Origin: Galerina marginata
Lineage: Eukaryota > Basidiomycota > Agaricomycetes > Agaricales > Galerinaceae
DNA length: 64,000 nucleotides
Direction of reading: 5' to 3'
Assembly: GCA_023014335.1 (NCBI GenBank)
Contig: JAECYW010000019.1
Coordinates: forward strand, 1,364,001 to 1,428,000
The notes under the pieces are model-generated. The model did no database searches. It was not told the origin of the DNA and was given only the letters and a program-made list of their open reading frames with translations. This document shows, piece by piece, positions 49,424 to 61,157 of the stretch; within the stretch, counting starts at the first letter, position 1; every line of letters begins with the position of its first letter. Position numbers and translations under genes: made by a program.

Positions 49424-52400
49424 GTTAGCTTTAAGAGGAAAATCGTCTTAACCATGACCTAAACGACTGAGCCTCCCAGCAGTTTCATTTGGAAAATGTT
49501 CGGTAGAGGACATTTAGTTCAACCACCTGTTTCATATTTGAAATTTATACCGGTACGAGCGAGCGCTAAGGCTCTCATAAATAGTGTCGAGCATAGTCAG
49601 GATCATGTCAGTGCAGCCCTCCAAAAAATATGTGCACCGTTCAGACAGTCAAGTGCCCAAAATGTGGACGAAATTGGGATCATACCACACGTTGCTCGCC
49701 AACTGCTACCCATAGCCCAACTCGAGTTGCTCAACCGGACCCCAAGCCTAGAGCATGCGATCCAAAGTGTCAAGGTTGAGGCACTGCCTCCCAGAATTCA
49801 CCCTGTGAGTGCACTCTTTTCATAACCAGGATTATTTCTCCAAATTTGCTAACCAAGCTTTGAATTTAATACCTAGGACCGTTTCAGTCGAGCCAGCTCC
49901 GGTTACATTTTTTTCATTCGCTGCATAGTACTGCTGGCCGATGCGACACATTTGTCCTGTGAAACTGTGGCACTATGCTCTGTCACTGTCGTTCTGGCTC
50001 CATGTTTTCTCGAAAGCCTTGTTGATTTTTTTTCCTTCGTTACTTCTACTCATATTCCGTGCCCAACCGTTCATAAATCTTGTCTTTCCGTCAATCCTGT
50101 ACCCCACAGCTACTCTACCTTGTTGCTCCATAATTCATGTCTTCCGCCGATCCACTCATGTATTTGTGTTCCCCCCCCTTGTAATTGCTGATTGCGTGCC
50201 TTTCAACACCTGTATTATTATATCCGCCGTCTGGTTTCCCATAGTTAAATTCTGTATCCATGCACGTAACCTTCGTCCCATGTCATTGATTATCTGTTGG
50301 CAATAGGTTACTGGCATTGTATGCGCTTTATTCCTGTATTTTATCCCACCTTCAATGTTATTGTTAGCTATTGCGTCGTGAAACTGCACAAATGAGATCG
50401 AATAAATTTCTGTCAGTATTGTTGAGATTATCGCATCGGTACTTGCTATTTTCATGGAAGCAGTTTTACACAGCCAGTATTACATCAATTGCAAGACCAA
50501 CGCCGATCAACCTGTGCGCCACATTGACTCGAAATGTCTTTGATATGAATTTCAATTTGTTCCCTGCATAGAAAGGCATACATTGAATTGTCAACGACCA
50601 GCCGGTAATAGACTTCGTATTTGAAGCCTCCTGATCTTCATTTTTCATTTGTGGTCTCGACACTAGAAAATATTTTGATTTTTTGTGACGGATGCTTTGG
50701 CGACAATGGAAATCCTCGTCCAGGGATAGACAAAGCCGAAGACACTTTACCTGGCGGAACGCTCAGCGCATAACATCTGTCGTCGCTTGCCAATTTTAAA
50801 GTAATTGAAATTCAGTAACGATAATTTGGCGAATACTAATACAAGGTTAGAGACAGTACACCTCCCCTGGAGGGTACAGAATCAAGTAGCGATTGTGAAA
50901 GTGAAGTTCGCATTGAAATTGTCAATGTTGCAAACTCATCGCAAAGAGGAACAACAATTTAATACCCAAAGTTTATGGTCTAAACAATGCTTGAGAAAAT
51001 ACGCGCCTGAAGAACCACCAGCTGCTTGGAAACTGCGTCATTTGGCATTGAGGAACCCGATGGACAGTTCGATTGAAAGATCTCCCTAGAGCTGGCTTTG
51101 GGTCCCATGCTGTGTGGAAATATGTAAGTGTGTAGCGCAAACGGTGAATTTCGAAGAAAGACTAAAAGTTGAACTCGTGAGACCGTTGGAGTGGCGCTCG
51201 TCATCGAATCAGTGCAAGCGTTGTTTAGCTTCGCTGGCACCGAGGCTGAAAATTGAACAGAGGCGCCTGCATTTACCTCCCTTCTATATGTAGGCTTGGG
51301 ATTCGTCTATGGTGTAGCATCCAAGTAGCATCAATATGCAGAGCGTTAAGGAACGTTCCTTGTTATGTCCAAGAAGAGAAACAATTGACTTTTTTGGACA
51401 TTTTCGACCCTGCGCTCGCGTGTTCGCCGCACCCCACGTGAATAAGCGGCAGTGTGGCGCTGGATTCCAAGTTTGATCTGGCGGTGCTTCGATTTTTGAG
51501 AAGAACCATGAGCGATATTGATGAAAACTCAAGACAGGCCGGTTCATGTGCAAACTGATGCGCCTTCGTTATATTGGGTATTGCCTATTGGAGCCTATTG
51601 GCGAAGAAAATTAAATGAGCATGGCAGGTGAAAGAGGAAGCTGACCTACAGAAATACTATAACGAGCTCCAGTAGCACAATAATGCATGTCGACACGCGC
51701 CATTTAGGACCGAAAAAAATGGGGGACAAATGGGCTCGAGGGAGGGTGGTCACGTCATTGCTGTAAGGATTTACTACCCTTTAATACCCCTCGTTCAGTT
51801 GCGGCTAATCATAGTCGGTATAAGGTATTTGACTTGGACAGGTCCCTCCCGGTCGGTGGCGAACCAGGAGTCCCTCATCCGGTATAGTGCTGGATGCAGG
51901 CACCGTATACGTTACCACCCATTCATTCGCCTAAAATTCGGTTCTGCAAACGACGATTCCGTCGGTAGCGCTCCTTACTTGCAATGTCATACAGTAACCA
52001 GCGGAAAATGCAGCGTTCACGAAACCATGGCCGATGGCCGATGCCTAGTATTGGCTTGTAAGTAGGCTTGGTTCGGTGTTGAGTTCGACGTATGTTGCCC
52101 CTCTACCGCACTTGTTTAGCCGTTCCTGGAAGTGTGGACGTCGATAATGGGTTTTTGGTATGTGTCGCCAAAAAAATCCAAGACAATCGTGGTATTTCGC
52201 ATGGACATGCCACGCTTGTCGAGATCGGGAAGCGTGCAGAGTTAATTAAATCAGGTCAACGCGACATCGGACAGTGTGATGCCTCTTCATGTCTTTCACG
52301 GATATAAGCCAAGATGACGACGCGGAGAGTGCCAGCCACGGACATTTCACGGCAGCTGGTGGAGCCTGGAGATTAGTGAGGCCCGTGTAGGTTTAATGGG

Positions 52401-53988
52401 TACCGTGGTCATTGAGATTTTCTTGTGATTCGGTACGTATACTTGATTCGAAGGCCAGTTATTTCCGTCTCCTCGTAAGGCCTCGTAGCCTTCGCAATTT
52501 TAGTAAGAACAGATACACTTACCGTACATAGATAGTTTCAACTGATAATCAACATTCAAGGGGCATAGAGGGCTTGCATTCGCCTCCGCCCGTACGTAGC
52601 ATATCGTGATGATCAGAATCCAGAGTTCAGACAGCTTTTCATCTAGCCATTACTGGAACAAACGACGTCGTAAAAAGCCAAAAGAGAAAGCACGAGGCAG
52701 GCCAGCGCCAGCGCAGCATACTAGGCTTGGCTTCTTTCAGCGAACCGGAAGGAATACGTACGGCCATCGCCACCAAGACAGCACTGATCCGTAAGAAAGT
52801 AGCTGAGCGCCGGGTGGCACTGGCATATTGTTTAGATAGGTTCATTACGTGTCTTGTCTAGTACCACATGGGCTGACAGTGGAGAACGGTCCATGATTCG
52901 TTCGCTGACCGCTCAGTTGGTCAATGGGGGTCGGCGAAAAAAAATGAGCGACAAGTACGGACCGTGCAGTTACCACCTCGCTGGCTTTCGTGCTCAGGTT
53001 GAACGGCTAGCCCGAGAACAAATCTTTCCATGGTTGGACGGGCAAATCTCCCAGACGGTGGGGCCTACTCAAAGTTGCACTGGGAATACGTCCAGCTATA
53101 AATTGTCGGCGGACGCTGGAATGGGCAAAGGACCAGGCCATGTCAAAGGAACAGGACAGATGATCATCAGGGATTCTATCTTGTACACATTGCTTCCGTT
53201 GGCGCAGGGTATTTTAAGGACGTTGCCTGAGACGATGACTCTTTGATAGATTGATGCAGTCCGGAATTATGATGATTCCATGAGCAAGCGCGAAGAGCTT
53301 GAACGAGTGTGGACATGATAAGTGATTGGAGCTGGACTGGGGTCTCCTATTGAACACAAAGATCCTAAAATTAGCGCTCGACGCCGTGCGAGAAGAAGGC
53401 TGGAAAGTTTGCTTTTTGAATTCGTTCACCAATACGTATACAAAGCCAGAGAGAAATAACCGATATCAGAACCTGGAGAGTGTGATGGAATCCCCCGTGA
53501 GGAGACAGCCATGACCTTTTTGCATGCCATCAGAAAGAAGACAACGAGAGCCAACGAGCTTGCTTAAATACCCTCACAGCTTGTCAGCTGATGAGAACCC
53601 CAGGCGAACGTTTCGTGGAGGCCGTGTGCGTCGATTCCATGAGTGTATATGGCTGCGATGTCCACCAAAATAAAGAACACAGTCTTCCTTGGAGACGACT
53701 CTTGGTAGGATGAGAAAAAAAAGCCCTGACAGCCCCGAGGCCTTTTTTTTGAGAGCGCCTGCAGTCAATTTTGGTCGTCAGGGAAGGGGCATTACGGTCG
53801 GCAAGGGAGATGACCGATTTAGAGCCGACCCTGATCGTTTTAGGAAAGACAGACCTGAGTCCTTCTTTCCCAAGAACCCTTTGTAAATATTTCAATGAGA
53901 GAATTACCGGACATCCCCCTTTCTTGAGTTTCTGCTTTTGCATTTAGACATCCTGGGTCACTGTTTCTCCTCCCCCGCTCCCCCCACC
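49424..53988. other. Gene-poor region of 4.5 kb
   Basis: Apart from one weak candidate gene at 51730-52306, nothing coding is supported. Several frames of 60-130 codons are present on both strands (for example 49496-49825 and 52854-53246), but they have no recognised domain and no coherent splice chain. Decayed mobile DNA is likely but not demonstrable by eye. Confidence 0.5.
51730..52306 (+). CDS. Weak candidate gene, hypothetical protein
   Basis: An open frame from MGSREGGHVIAVRIYYP runs to ADGRCLVLA, where a good donor (GTAAGTAGG at 52058) and an acceptor (TTTAG at 52120) remove 63 nt and keep the frame into VPGSVDVDNGFLVCVAKKIQ and GHATLVEIGKRAELIKSGQR, ending CLSRI. The splice join is the only support beyond length. 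No domain and no signal peptide are seen. It may be chance. Confidence 0.28.
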
Positions 53989-56189
53989 ATGCCCCGGTCG
54001 CTGGATGACCTTGATCCATTGACCTTGGCTATAGCCCCACCTCCGGATGAAACCTATGAGCAGCGGCTCGTACGCGAGGCTGCAGAGGCTGAGGCAAAAA
54101 GGATTAGTGATGAGATTGACGAGCAAATTCGGAAGGAAAGAGAGGCAGACAGAAGGAAAAAGAAACCGGTGAAGCTCCTCTTGCTCGGTGCGTCTCTTTC
54201 ACGCCATCATATCCAACTACAGCCTCATATGTGTTCATCTAGGCCAAAGTGAAAGTGGAAAAACCGCCACATTGAAAAGTACGAGTTGACACGTTTCTAT
54301 AGAGTCCAACAACTAAAATTTTAATCCTACCCCAGACTTCCAACTGACATACGCGCGACGAGAATGGTACGAGGAACGCGCGGCCTGGCGAGCCGTTATC
54401 TTCCTCAACCTCGTCCGCAACGTCAACGAAATTCTCGCACACCTCACAAGCGAGATGTCCGACCTTCCATACAACCCCGACGACTCGCAGGAGGATCTCT
54501 CTGGGCCCAGACCTCCAAGAGCCTTACCCCGTCTCAAATTTACCGAGCAGCACCGCGTGCTGCGAATGCGCCTCGGACCTCTCAGCAACGTCCAGCACGC
54601 GTTGGAGCACCGGCTCGGCACCGCCAGTCTTGAGCCACACTCCACCTCTGTGAACACCGCAGCGGCCTTCGAACAGCCCGCGCCGGCGAATCGCCGTGCA
54701 CTCCAAGAGTTCTCCATTAACTCATCCAACGGTTGGAAAACGGCCCTCGATAAATTCCGCACAAAGAACCCCACGCGGCAAGATAGCGGTAACTCGAGTC
54801 CGAGCAGCTCCACTGCGAAAGGGAAGGCCAAGGAAACGGACGCGGAGGACGACATCGTCGAAGTCATTGCCTCGTGTCGCGACGATATCAAGGCTTTGTG
54901 GGAGGATGACATCGTGGGAGAGACGTTGAACAGGCGCAAGGTCCGTTTGGAGGACGCGCCGGGTTTGTGAGTAACCCCTTCTTCACACAGCTATTGATTT
55001 TCATTAACGAATTCCAAGCTTCATTAATGATACCGAACGAATTGCGAACCGGGATTATCAGCCCACGGATGATGATGTGATTCGAGCTCGCCTACGGACC
55101 CTCGGTGTTCAAGAATACAGATTCATCTTTGATCACGGTATGAATATCGGTCGGAATATTGCTTCTTCCATACTGATGATGGTATTTGTTTTCTCCAGGG
55201 CGTACTATGGGTCAGGAATGGAGATTGTATGACGTTGGTGGGACACGGAGTAGTGTGAGTACTTCGAACGCTCCAAAATTACATTCGGTTGCTAACCAAA
55301 GAGATAACAGAGAGGCGCCTGGTATCCATACTTCGACGATGGTACGCCCATTTCACACCTTCGTGTGTTGTTTTTGATATTGATTATCTCTCTCCAGTCG
55401 ATGCTATCATCTTCCTTGCGTGAGTGAAAACTTAAATTGCCCAGCTTCCTCATATCTCATTCTTTTTCTTTCCATGGTTACAGACCGAGTGCGTATTACC
55501 AAAACTAGCCTGCTCTCATGTTCTTACCCATACTCTGTTATTCTAGTATCGCCGTTCGATGAAAAATTAGCAGAAGATCGCAGGGTCAACAGATTAGAAG
55601 ACAGCTACCTTCTTTGGCGGTCCGTGTGCTCGTGTAAACTTCTCTCTCGAACGCAGATCATCCTCTGTATGTCCTTTTCCGCCCATCGTACATGCCCCAT
55701 CCTCTGTTTCTATTTGGCTGTTCCTAGGAGATGCTGACAACCTTCTTTTCATTTTTCCTTCATCGTGATGATGCAGTCCTCAACAAATGCGATTTATTAC
55801 AAGCCAAGCTCCAGCGAGGGGTTCGAATACGAGACTCTGTGCCTAGCTTCGGTGAAAGGAAAAACGACCTGGCCACGGCCACGAAATGTACGCGTTTTTA
55901 CTTTCTTTGGGGTTTGAAATGTTGATGCTGAGGTTTCGTTTTTCCATAGATTTCCAACAACACTTCAAGGAAATCTCACGGAACCACTCGCCTGTCCAAC
56001 GCCCATTCTACGTTCACCTAACCTCTGTCATCGTACGTACTCTTGCTGATGATATTTATCCAAGCCATTGTCCTCATTCAATCCTCTTGTTCTCGTTCGT
56101 TTTAGGATACACGGTCTACAGCTGTGACATTAGGAGCAGTGGAAGAGTCCATCCTTCGGGAACATCTACGTCGTGCTGATCTGATGTAG
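53989..56189 (+). CDS. Atypical heterotrimeric G-protein alpha subunit
   Basis: Ten or so exons. A charged N-terminal helix (YEQRLVREAAEAEAKRISDE) and linker lead to the P-loop LLLLGQSESGKTATLKNF (canonical GAGESGKS). A long helical-domain region of about 220 residues follows, with a low-complexity insert (SSPSSSTAKGKAKETDAE). Next come FFINDTERIANRDYQPTDDD, switch I RARLRTLGVQEYRFIF (Arg kept), and switch II YDVGGTRSSRGAWYPYFDD, where the catalytic Gln of DVGGQ is Thr. Then DAIIFLAPISPFDEKLAEDR and the guanine-specificity NKCDLL. The usual TCATDT near the end is replaced by HLTSVIDTRS. The end is ILREHLRRADLM, without a CAAX box. The protein belongs to the divergent Agaricomycete G-alpha group. 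Loss of the Gln predicts slow GTP hydrolysis. Confidence 0.86.
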
Positions 56190-57312
56190 ATTCATCACCA
56201 AGTTTTCCACCCCACCCACCCTACCCGGTCTTTCCATCCATCTATATTCGTGTTCGCATCTTGGGACTCAACTTATCCGGTACCTAATTGGTTTTTGCCC
56301 CCTTAATTCTACTTCGGGCGCATCGGTTTCCCCTTATTCCTCCTTACCCCGTTTTACTTTTCTATCTTCTATGACACCGCCCACGCCACCCACACCCGCC
56401 ATCTTCTACCACCATCACACTCGGGTTATCTTCTGTCCAATCTCATTCCTCCTTCCAGAAACACAGAGATAGACTACGGGCCATATCTTTCGTCTCATTT
56501 AACGAATTTTAGTACTTACTGTATGATTACGACGGCGCGTCCCTCTTTCCTCTTTCCTCTCCCTTCTCCCCATTCCATTCCTACCCTATTCACGACATCA
56601 TACCAATCATCACTGTAGCCCGCCTCCGCCTCACTTACTCATCCCAACGCCGACTCCACACTAGCACCAGGACGCCTCATCTACCATAATCCCCGCCATT
56701 TCACGTTCTGTCTTTGTCTGAGGCTTTCTTCTCTCTCGTCATGGGATTTTTCTTCGGCACGTAACCGCACTTTTGTACTTTCTCTCTCCAGCAAGCCTCT
56801 TCCTTTTCACTGCTCAGCGCCACCCTCACGCCTCTCCTATACACTTAGTTACTTACATCTCTGTGTATCTGCTCTGTATCGACTCTACTATCGCTTCATC
56901 TCTTTCTCCCTCAGTCAATTTTTTTTGCTTTCTGTTACACACTGAGCTTTGAGTACCAAATGCAACGGTTTTTCAAACACTATATCACGACTGGATGGGC
57001 CAGGCATCGTTTGTCTCTGATTTAGTACACAAGTACCACTCGAGTATAAGCAAGGCAAGTAGAGGTATCGCAATCACTATTGCAGTAGCTATGACCGCGG
57101 AAGGATTGCGGAGGCATATATAATCAGATCATAAAGTATGTATACGTTTCAGTCGGGGATCAGATCCAGCTGTCTATGTAAGCCAATCGAGGGGCAGGGA
57201 TGATGTATGTACGTTGGAGAGCGAAGGTTGGCATTAGAATAGGTATTTAGTCGGAGGGAAAGGCAGAACACACGACACCAGAGCAACGAGAGCAAACTTA
57301 GCAGGCAGTCCA
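56190..57312. other. Pyrimidine-rich 3' flank, no gene
   Basis: About 1.1 kb between the converging G-alpha and NHX genes. From about 56200 to 56950 the plus strand is strikingly C/T-rich with few purine runs, then base use returns to normal. There is no coding potential. It could be a long 3' UTR or the upstream region of an unannotated transcript. Confidence 0.5.
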
Positions 57313-59765
57313 TCATGAGAAACGTTCCCCAGAGCCATTATTCCTTAGCACAGGACTTGGAAGTCCCCGCTCTATCCGACTATCATCCACCGACACCGAC
57401 ATCGTCCGCACATTGGTCGTGCCCGTGTTTCCCTGGCGCCCCATCTCCACGTCCTGGCCGGACAGATCCACCTCGTCTTCGCTGTCTGCCGGGGAGTCAA
57501 CATTGCTGTGGTTTGCACTCCCTGCAAGCCCAGACGTCGACCGCCGTGCTCGTCGCGCGTGGAACGTCCGGCTCGCCGTGGCGTTGGAGAAGATGGGCAG
57601 CAGATATCGCTCGTCGAGCGCCTGGAACCACTTGCCGTCCTCGCCGATGCCCATCGAGGCCGTGAGACTGTTTTGTCGTGGCGGATGCGAGGTGTTGGTG
57701 GAGCTGTTCGGGGCATTGGCGTTGTCGACGGCTGTAGGCGCGAGCGGTAGGACCTCACCCGCGTCCGAGTCGTATGAGTCTGACGAGGCAGATGAGAAGA
57801 TGGCCTGGCCAGTGACGGGAGAAAGTGGCCCGTTGTCGTGGTGGTTTTGGAATTGATGGTTGTACAGGCGCGATGCGTAATGTGCTCCAATGCGGCCTGC
57901 TGCTGCGCGAGGGCCACCAGGTGTATGGAGAGCGCTTGAGTCTTCGTCCGGGAATCTACTCCAGCGACCAGGGTTTCCGTTTCCTCCTCGTCCCACCCAA
58001 GCAGTTCTTCCTGGAGGCTGCACTGGTTCGTCTTCGTCGCTGCTGACTGCTGCATCATCTTCAACACCTGTCCTAATGCCAAGCACTTCCAGCATCCTCG
58101 CTGTCGTGCCACCGAAAATGACAACTGTTAATACAACGACAATGAGCACCGTTGTGCGCATCATCTGTGCGTTGGGGCCATTAAATCCGGCAGCGAGAGC
58201 GACGCCAACGGCACCTCGCAGACCCGCCCAAAAGAGCATCATCTGGTAAGAATGCGGGAGTTCTTCTTGCCTCTGGCCACGAACATGTTTTTGGAAAAGG
58301 TTGATCGCTTCTGAAAGAGGGAACACGGCTGCGTATCGCGTAAAAACGACCGCAATGGTGGTGATGATGATGAATACCGGCTTCACGTAACTGAAGACGG
58401 GTTCTGATACAGGAGCGCTGGTGAAAAGTGACATGCCGAGGTAAATGAAGATAAAGTTCTCCGATAGCTGGGCGAGAGTGGAGAAAATGTATTTGGTGGC
58501 CCGTTGTGTTCTCCGCGACATCGTATGATAAGCGTAGTGTTTTAGCGTGATGCCGCAGAATAATAAGGATACGATGCCGGACATTGAAAGGCCGTTTGAG
58601 AAAAAGTAACATGTGTATGCACACAATGCGACTAGGCAGGATTCGATGGAGGGGTAGAGGTGGAGATACGAGTGCTTGAGCATCAGCGAAGTTGCTAGGC
58701 CAAAGGCAACACCTAGAGCCATCGATACACTGAATGACAGCAAGAAGATGCCTATGCCGTGGAAGATGGACTGGACGTACACCTCTGTGCCATGAAATTG
58801 GCTCAGAGTCCTTGGAAAGTTTTAGATTAAATTGCTATATGAAAGGACGATGAAAATTGATTGACTTACTCATACATGACGATACTAACGGCATCGTTGA
58901 TTAAACTCTCGCCAAAAATGACAGTGTAGAGTTTGGGATCAACCTTGTATTGGTTGAAGATGGCCAGAATAGTGACGGGGTCCGTTGCAGAAAGCGTTGA
59001 CCCAAATATGAGGCATTCAATCAACGGTAGCTTGTCCGTGTCAATACCAAGGTACGAGTAGATAAACACAAGGACCCTTTGCTGTGAGTGTTAAGGAGAG
59101 ACATAGAAGGAAGATTGGATATTGCAACGTACCCAACACCGACTGCGGATATGAAGGTCCCAAGGAAGGCAAATATGAGGATAGAGCCGAAATTTCGGAA
59201 GAAATTATCCTAGGACACAATCAGAAAACCCAGGACACAGGACCACAATACGTACCTGTTTGAGCTCATATCCCGAATTTAAGATGATCGGGGGAAGCAA
59301 TAAGTTGAAAAATAAAGTATGCTTGAATGTCTACAAGAAGTTTAAGTTAGCTGCTTTTTTAATAACAACAACGGAGGGTTGGTTCTAAGGACTGGTAACT
59401 TGCACATCTTGCCAAGAAACCAGCCAGGCGAGCGCCTTCAGAACAAACCGCGTTCCATATCCCCATTGCACCCCCAACTATACAGACTTGTTACTCACCA
59501 GAATCTCCCGAATCATCGTCCCAGGTGCGAGCCTAATGATCAAACCGACAAACATTCCAGCAAATATCGACACCAAAGTTTCGTGGACAGCGCGTATTCG
59601 TTTGATTTGAAGGTAGTACGATGTCAACAGCGAGAGTATCAGCAGCATGCAGACGAGGAAAAGTGACCACGATGAATAATATTCCTCGTCCCCCACTGCT
59701 CCCGCTGGTGTCGTTGAAGCCGCAGCGGCTGCTGCATGGGTCACTGAGGGCAGTTTGAAGGACAT
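57313..59765 (-). CDS. Na+(K+)/H+ exchanger of the NHX/CPA1 family
   Basis: An endosomal or vacuolar cation/proton exchanger related to yeast Nhx1. The start at 59765 ([20 protein letters not shown]) precedes TM1 [20 protein letters not shown]. Then come [20 protein letters not shown], the amiloride-site block [18 protein letters not shown], the ion-site block [17 protein letters not shown] (Asp), and the [16 protein letters not shown] signature (second Asp). [15 protein letters not shown], then [15 protein letters not shown] (conserved Arg) and [20 protein letters not shown] follow. The cytosolic tail of about 240 residues is acidic, Ser-rich and disordered, ending NNGSGERFS. Six or so exons with short introns. 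All family transport residues are present. GC-rich tail sequence produces long antisense frames that are shadows. Confidence 0.93.
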
Positions 59766-61157
59766 TTTTGCCGTAATTTCGTGGAGACACAGTAAAGGTC
59801 TACACAGAGACGGTCGTTGGAAGGTCTTGACAGCTTTCCGAGGATGTGTAAAGTGTACGAAACAAGCCCAGTCTCGACTTTTGCTATTGGATATACAGCT
59901 GATGTAAGCAATGCCATCAATGGACTCTGTCAAGGCGTGCACAAATTGCATGTATTTTCGACGGAGTGTGGTCTTCCACACAATTCCTTGCTAAGCTACC
60001 GTCCCTCGCATAGGCCAACAGCCCATTATTTCGTTAAATACCGTAGTAGCAATTCGATTAGGTATCCATAAGTTTAACCGTGAATCTTCTTGGTTGCAGT
60101 GGACACGAGACCCTCAGACCTTAACTCTCCAGTCATCACTACTACGAAAGACGCTAGATGCCGCCATCATTCGCACGTTTTGCTGGGTGGAATGCGGGCG
60201 CGATCCCGCTGCCGAGTGAGATCCCTCTTCAGAGAAGTCAGATCTCAGCACTTTCCTTTTCGTGGTTTCTGCGCTTTTCGTTATCGAAATCGACGTTGTT
60301 CTGCCAGAGCGTCTATCGTGTTTGTTGGGGGTGCTCCACCTGTTTGTACACTTCGGCATCGTTGACATTTTTGGGTCATTTTTCCTATTTCGTTTTTTTC
60401 TAGAATTTTCGTGGAATCTTATCTTTCTATGTAATCTTCTACTATAAGACAGAATGTTTCCCCACGCACCATACTGGGCGTCCGAGCGCGTTTTCGGGAC
60501 GGGTCTGCACGATTTTCCTGGGGGTCTTCGACAAAAAACGACAGGCAGCGCGAGTTCTATCGAGCGGTGCGGTTTTTTTTTGGGGAGTGGATTTTTTCTA
60601 GACGGTGCGAGGGTTGGAAGTCGACCGTTTTTTGGCGGGAGATCGATCATTGATGGCATTTTCTCAAAACGGACGCCTGTGGAGACTTTCTAATGAGATA
60701 ATGTGACGACTTTGTCACAAGTGATCTTCAAGTTTCAAGCAAGTTTCAGGCGAACTCAAGGCGAACTGTTAACAGTAGCTAACAAAACATAAGTGAACCG
60801 TAAGTTTTCTTTCAAATTTATTTGCATGACAGTGCTTAGACAGTGGCTGGCTCCTGCAAGGGAGCGTGCGAAGCACGCGACCGCGCTAGTACTAATCTAG
60901 AGGACAACCACTAATGAGGTTTCCATTGGATTCGATCGAGTCTAGGATACTCGCGTTTTTCCAAAATCTTTGGTAGCCAGAGAATAGATTCATAGTCAAA
61001 GAAGTCAAAGGAAACGTCGTGAAAAATCACATTAATCACATATGACTGTTGCAATTGGGTTAGGTTGAGTGAGAGGTTCCGACCGACAATTGATGAAGAC
61101 CGATAAAGGGAGTGAGGGTGCAATTATAATTATGAGGATATACTATAGGTATGTCGA
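59766..61157. other. Intergenic region with a Helitron-like 3' end
   Basis: About 1.4 kb between the NHX and OXA1 genes. A 181-codon basic frame on minus (60114-60659) lacks any domain and I do not accept it as a gene. The stretch 60730-60760 has a loose tandem of AAGTTTCA / GGCGAACT units. The hairpin plus CTAG signature is listed separately. Confidence 0.45.
60864..60890 (+). mobile_element. Candidate Helitron 3' terminus (hairpin plus CTAG-T)
   Basis: A perfect hairpin GCGTGC-GAA-GCACGC (60864-60878) is followed 7 bases later by CTAG (60886-60889) and then T. Helitron rolling-circle transposons end in a short hairpin about 10 bases before CTRR and insert between A and T, which this matches. 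No Rep/helicase gene is present, and the 5' TC terminus was not identified, so it would be a non-autonomous or partial copy. Confidence 0.4.

Noticed and set aside
52854..53246. 130-codon open frame in the gene-poor block
   Set aside because: No recognised domain, no signal peptide, and no splice evidence.
57372..58124. 250-codon minus-strand frame overlapping the NHX tail
   Set aside because: It is a shifted frame of the GC-rich disordered tail of the exchanger, whose own frame continues from clear TM segments.
60114..60659. 181-codon minus-strand open frame
   Set aside because: The product is basic, low in complexity and without a domain, splice support or hydrophobic core; overlapping plus-strand frames are equally open.
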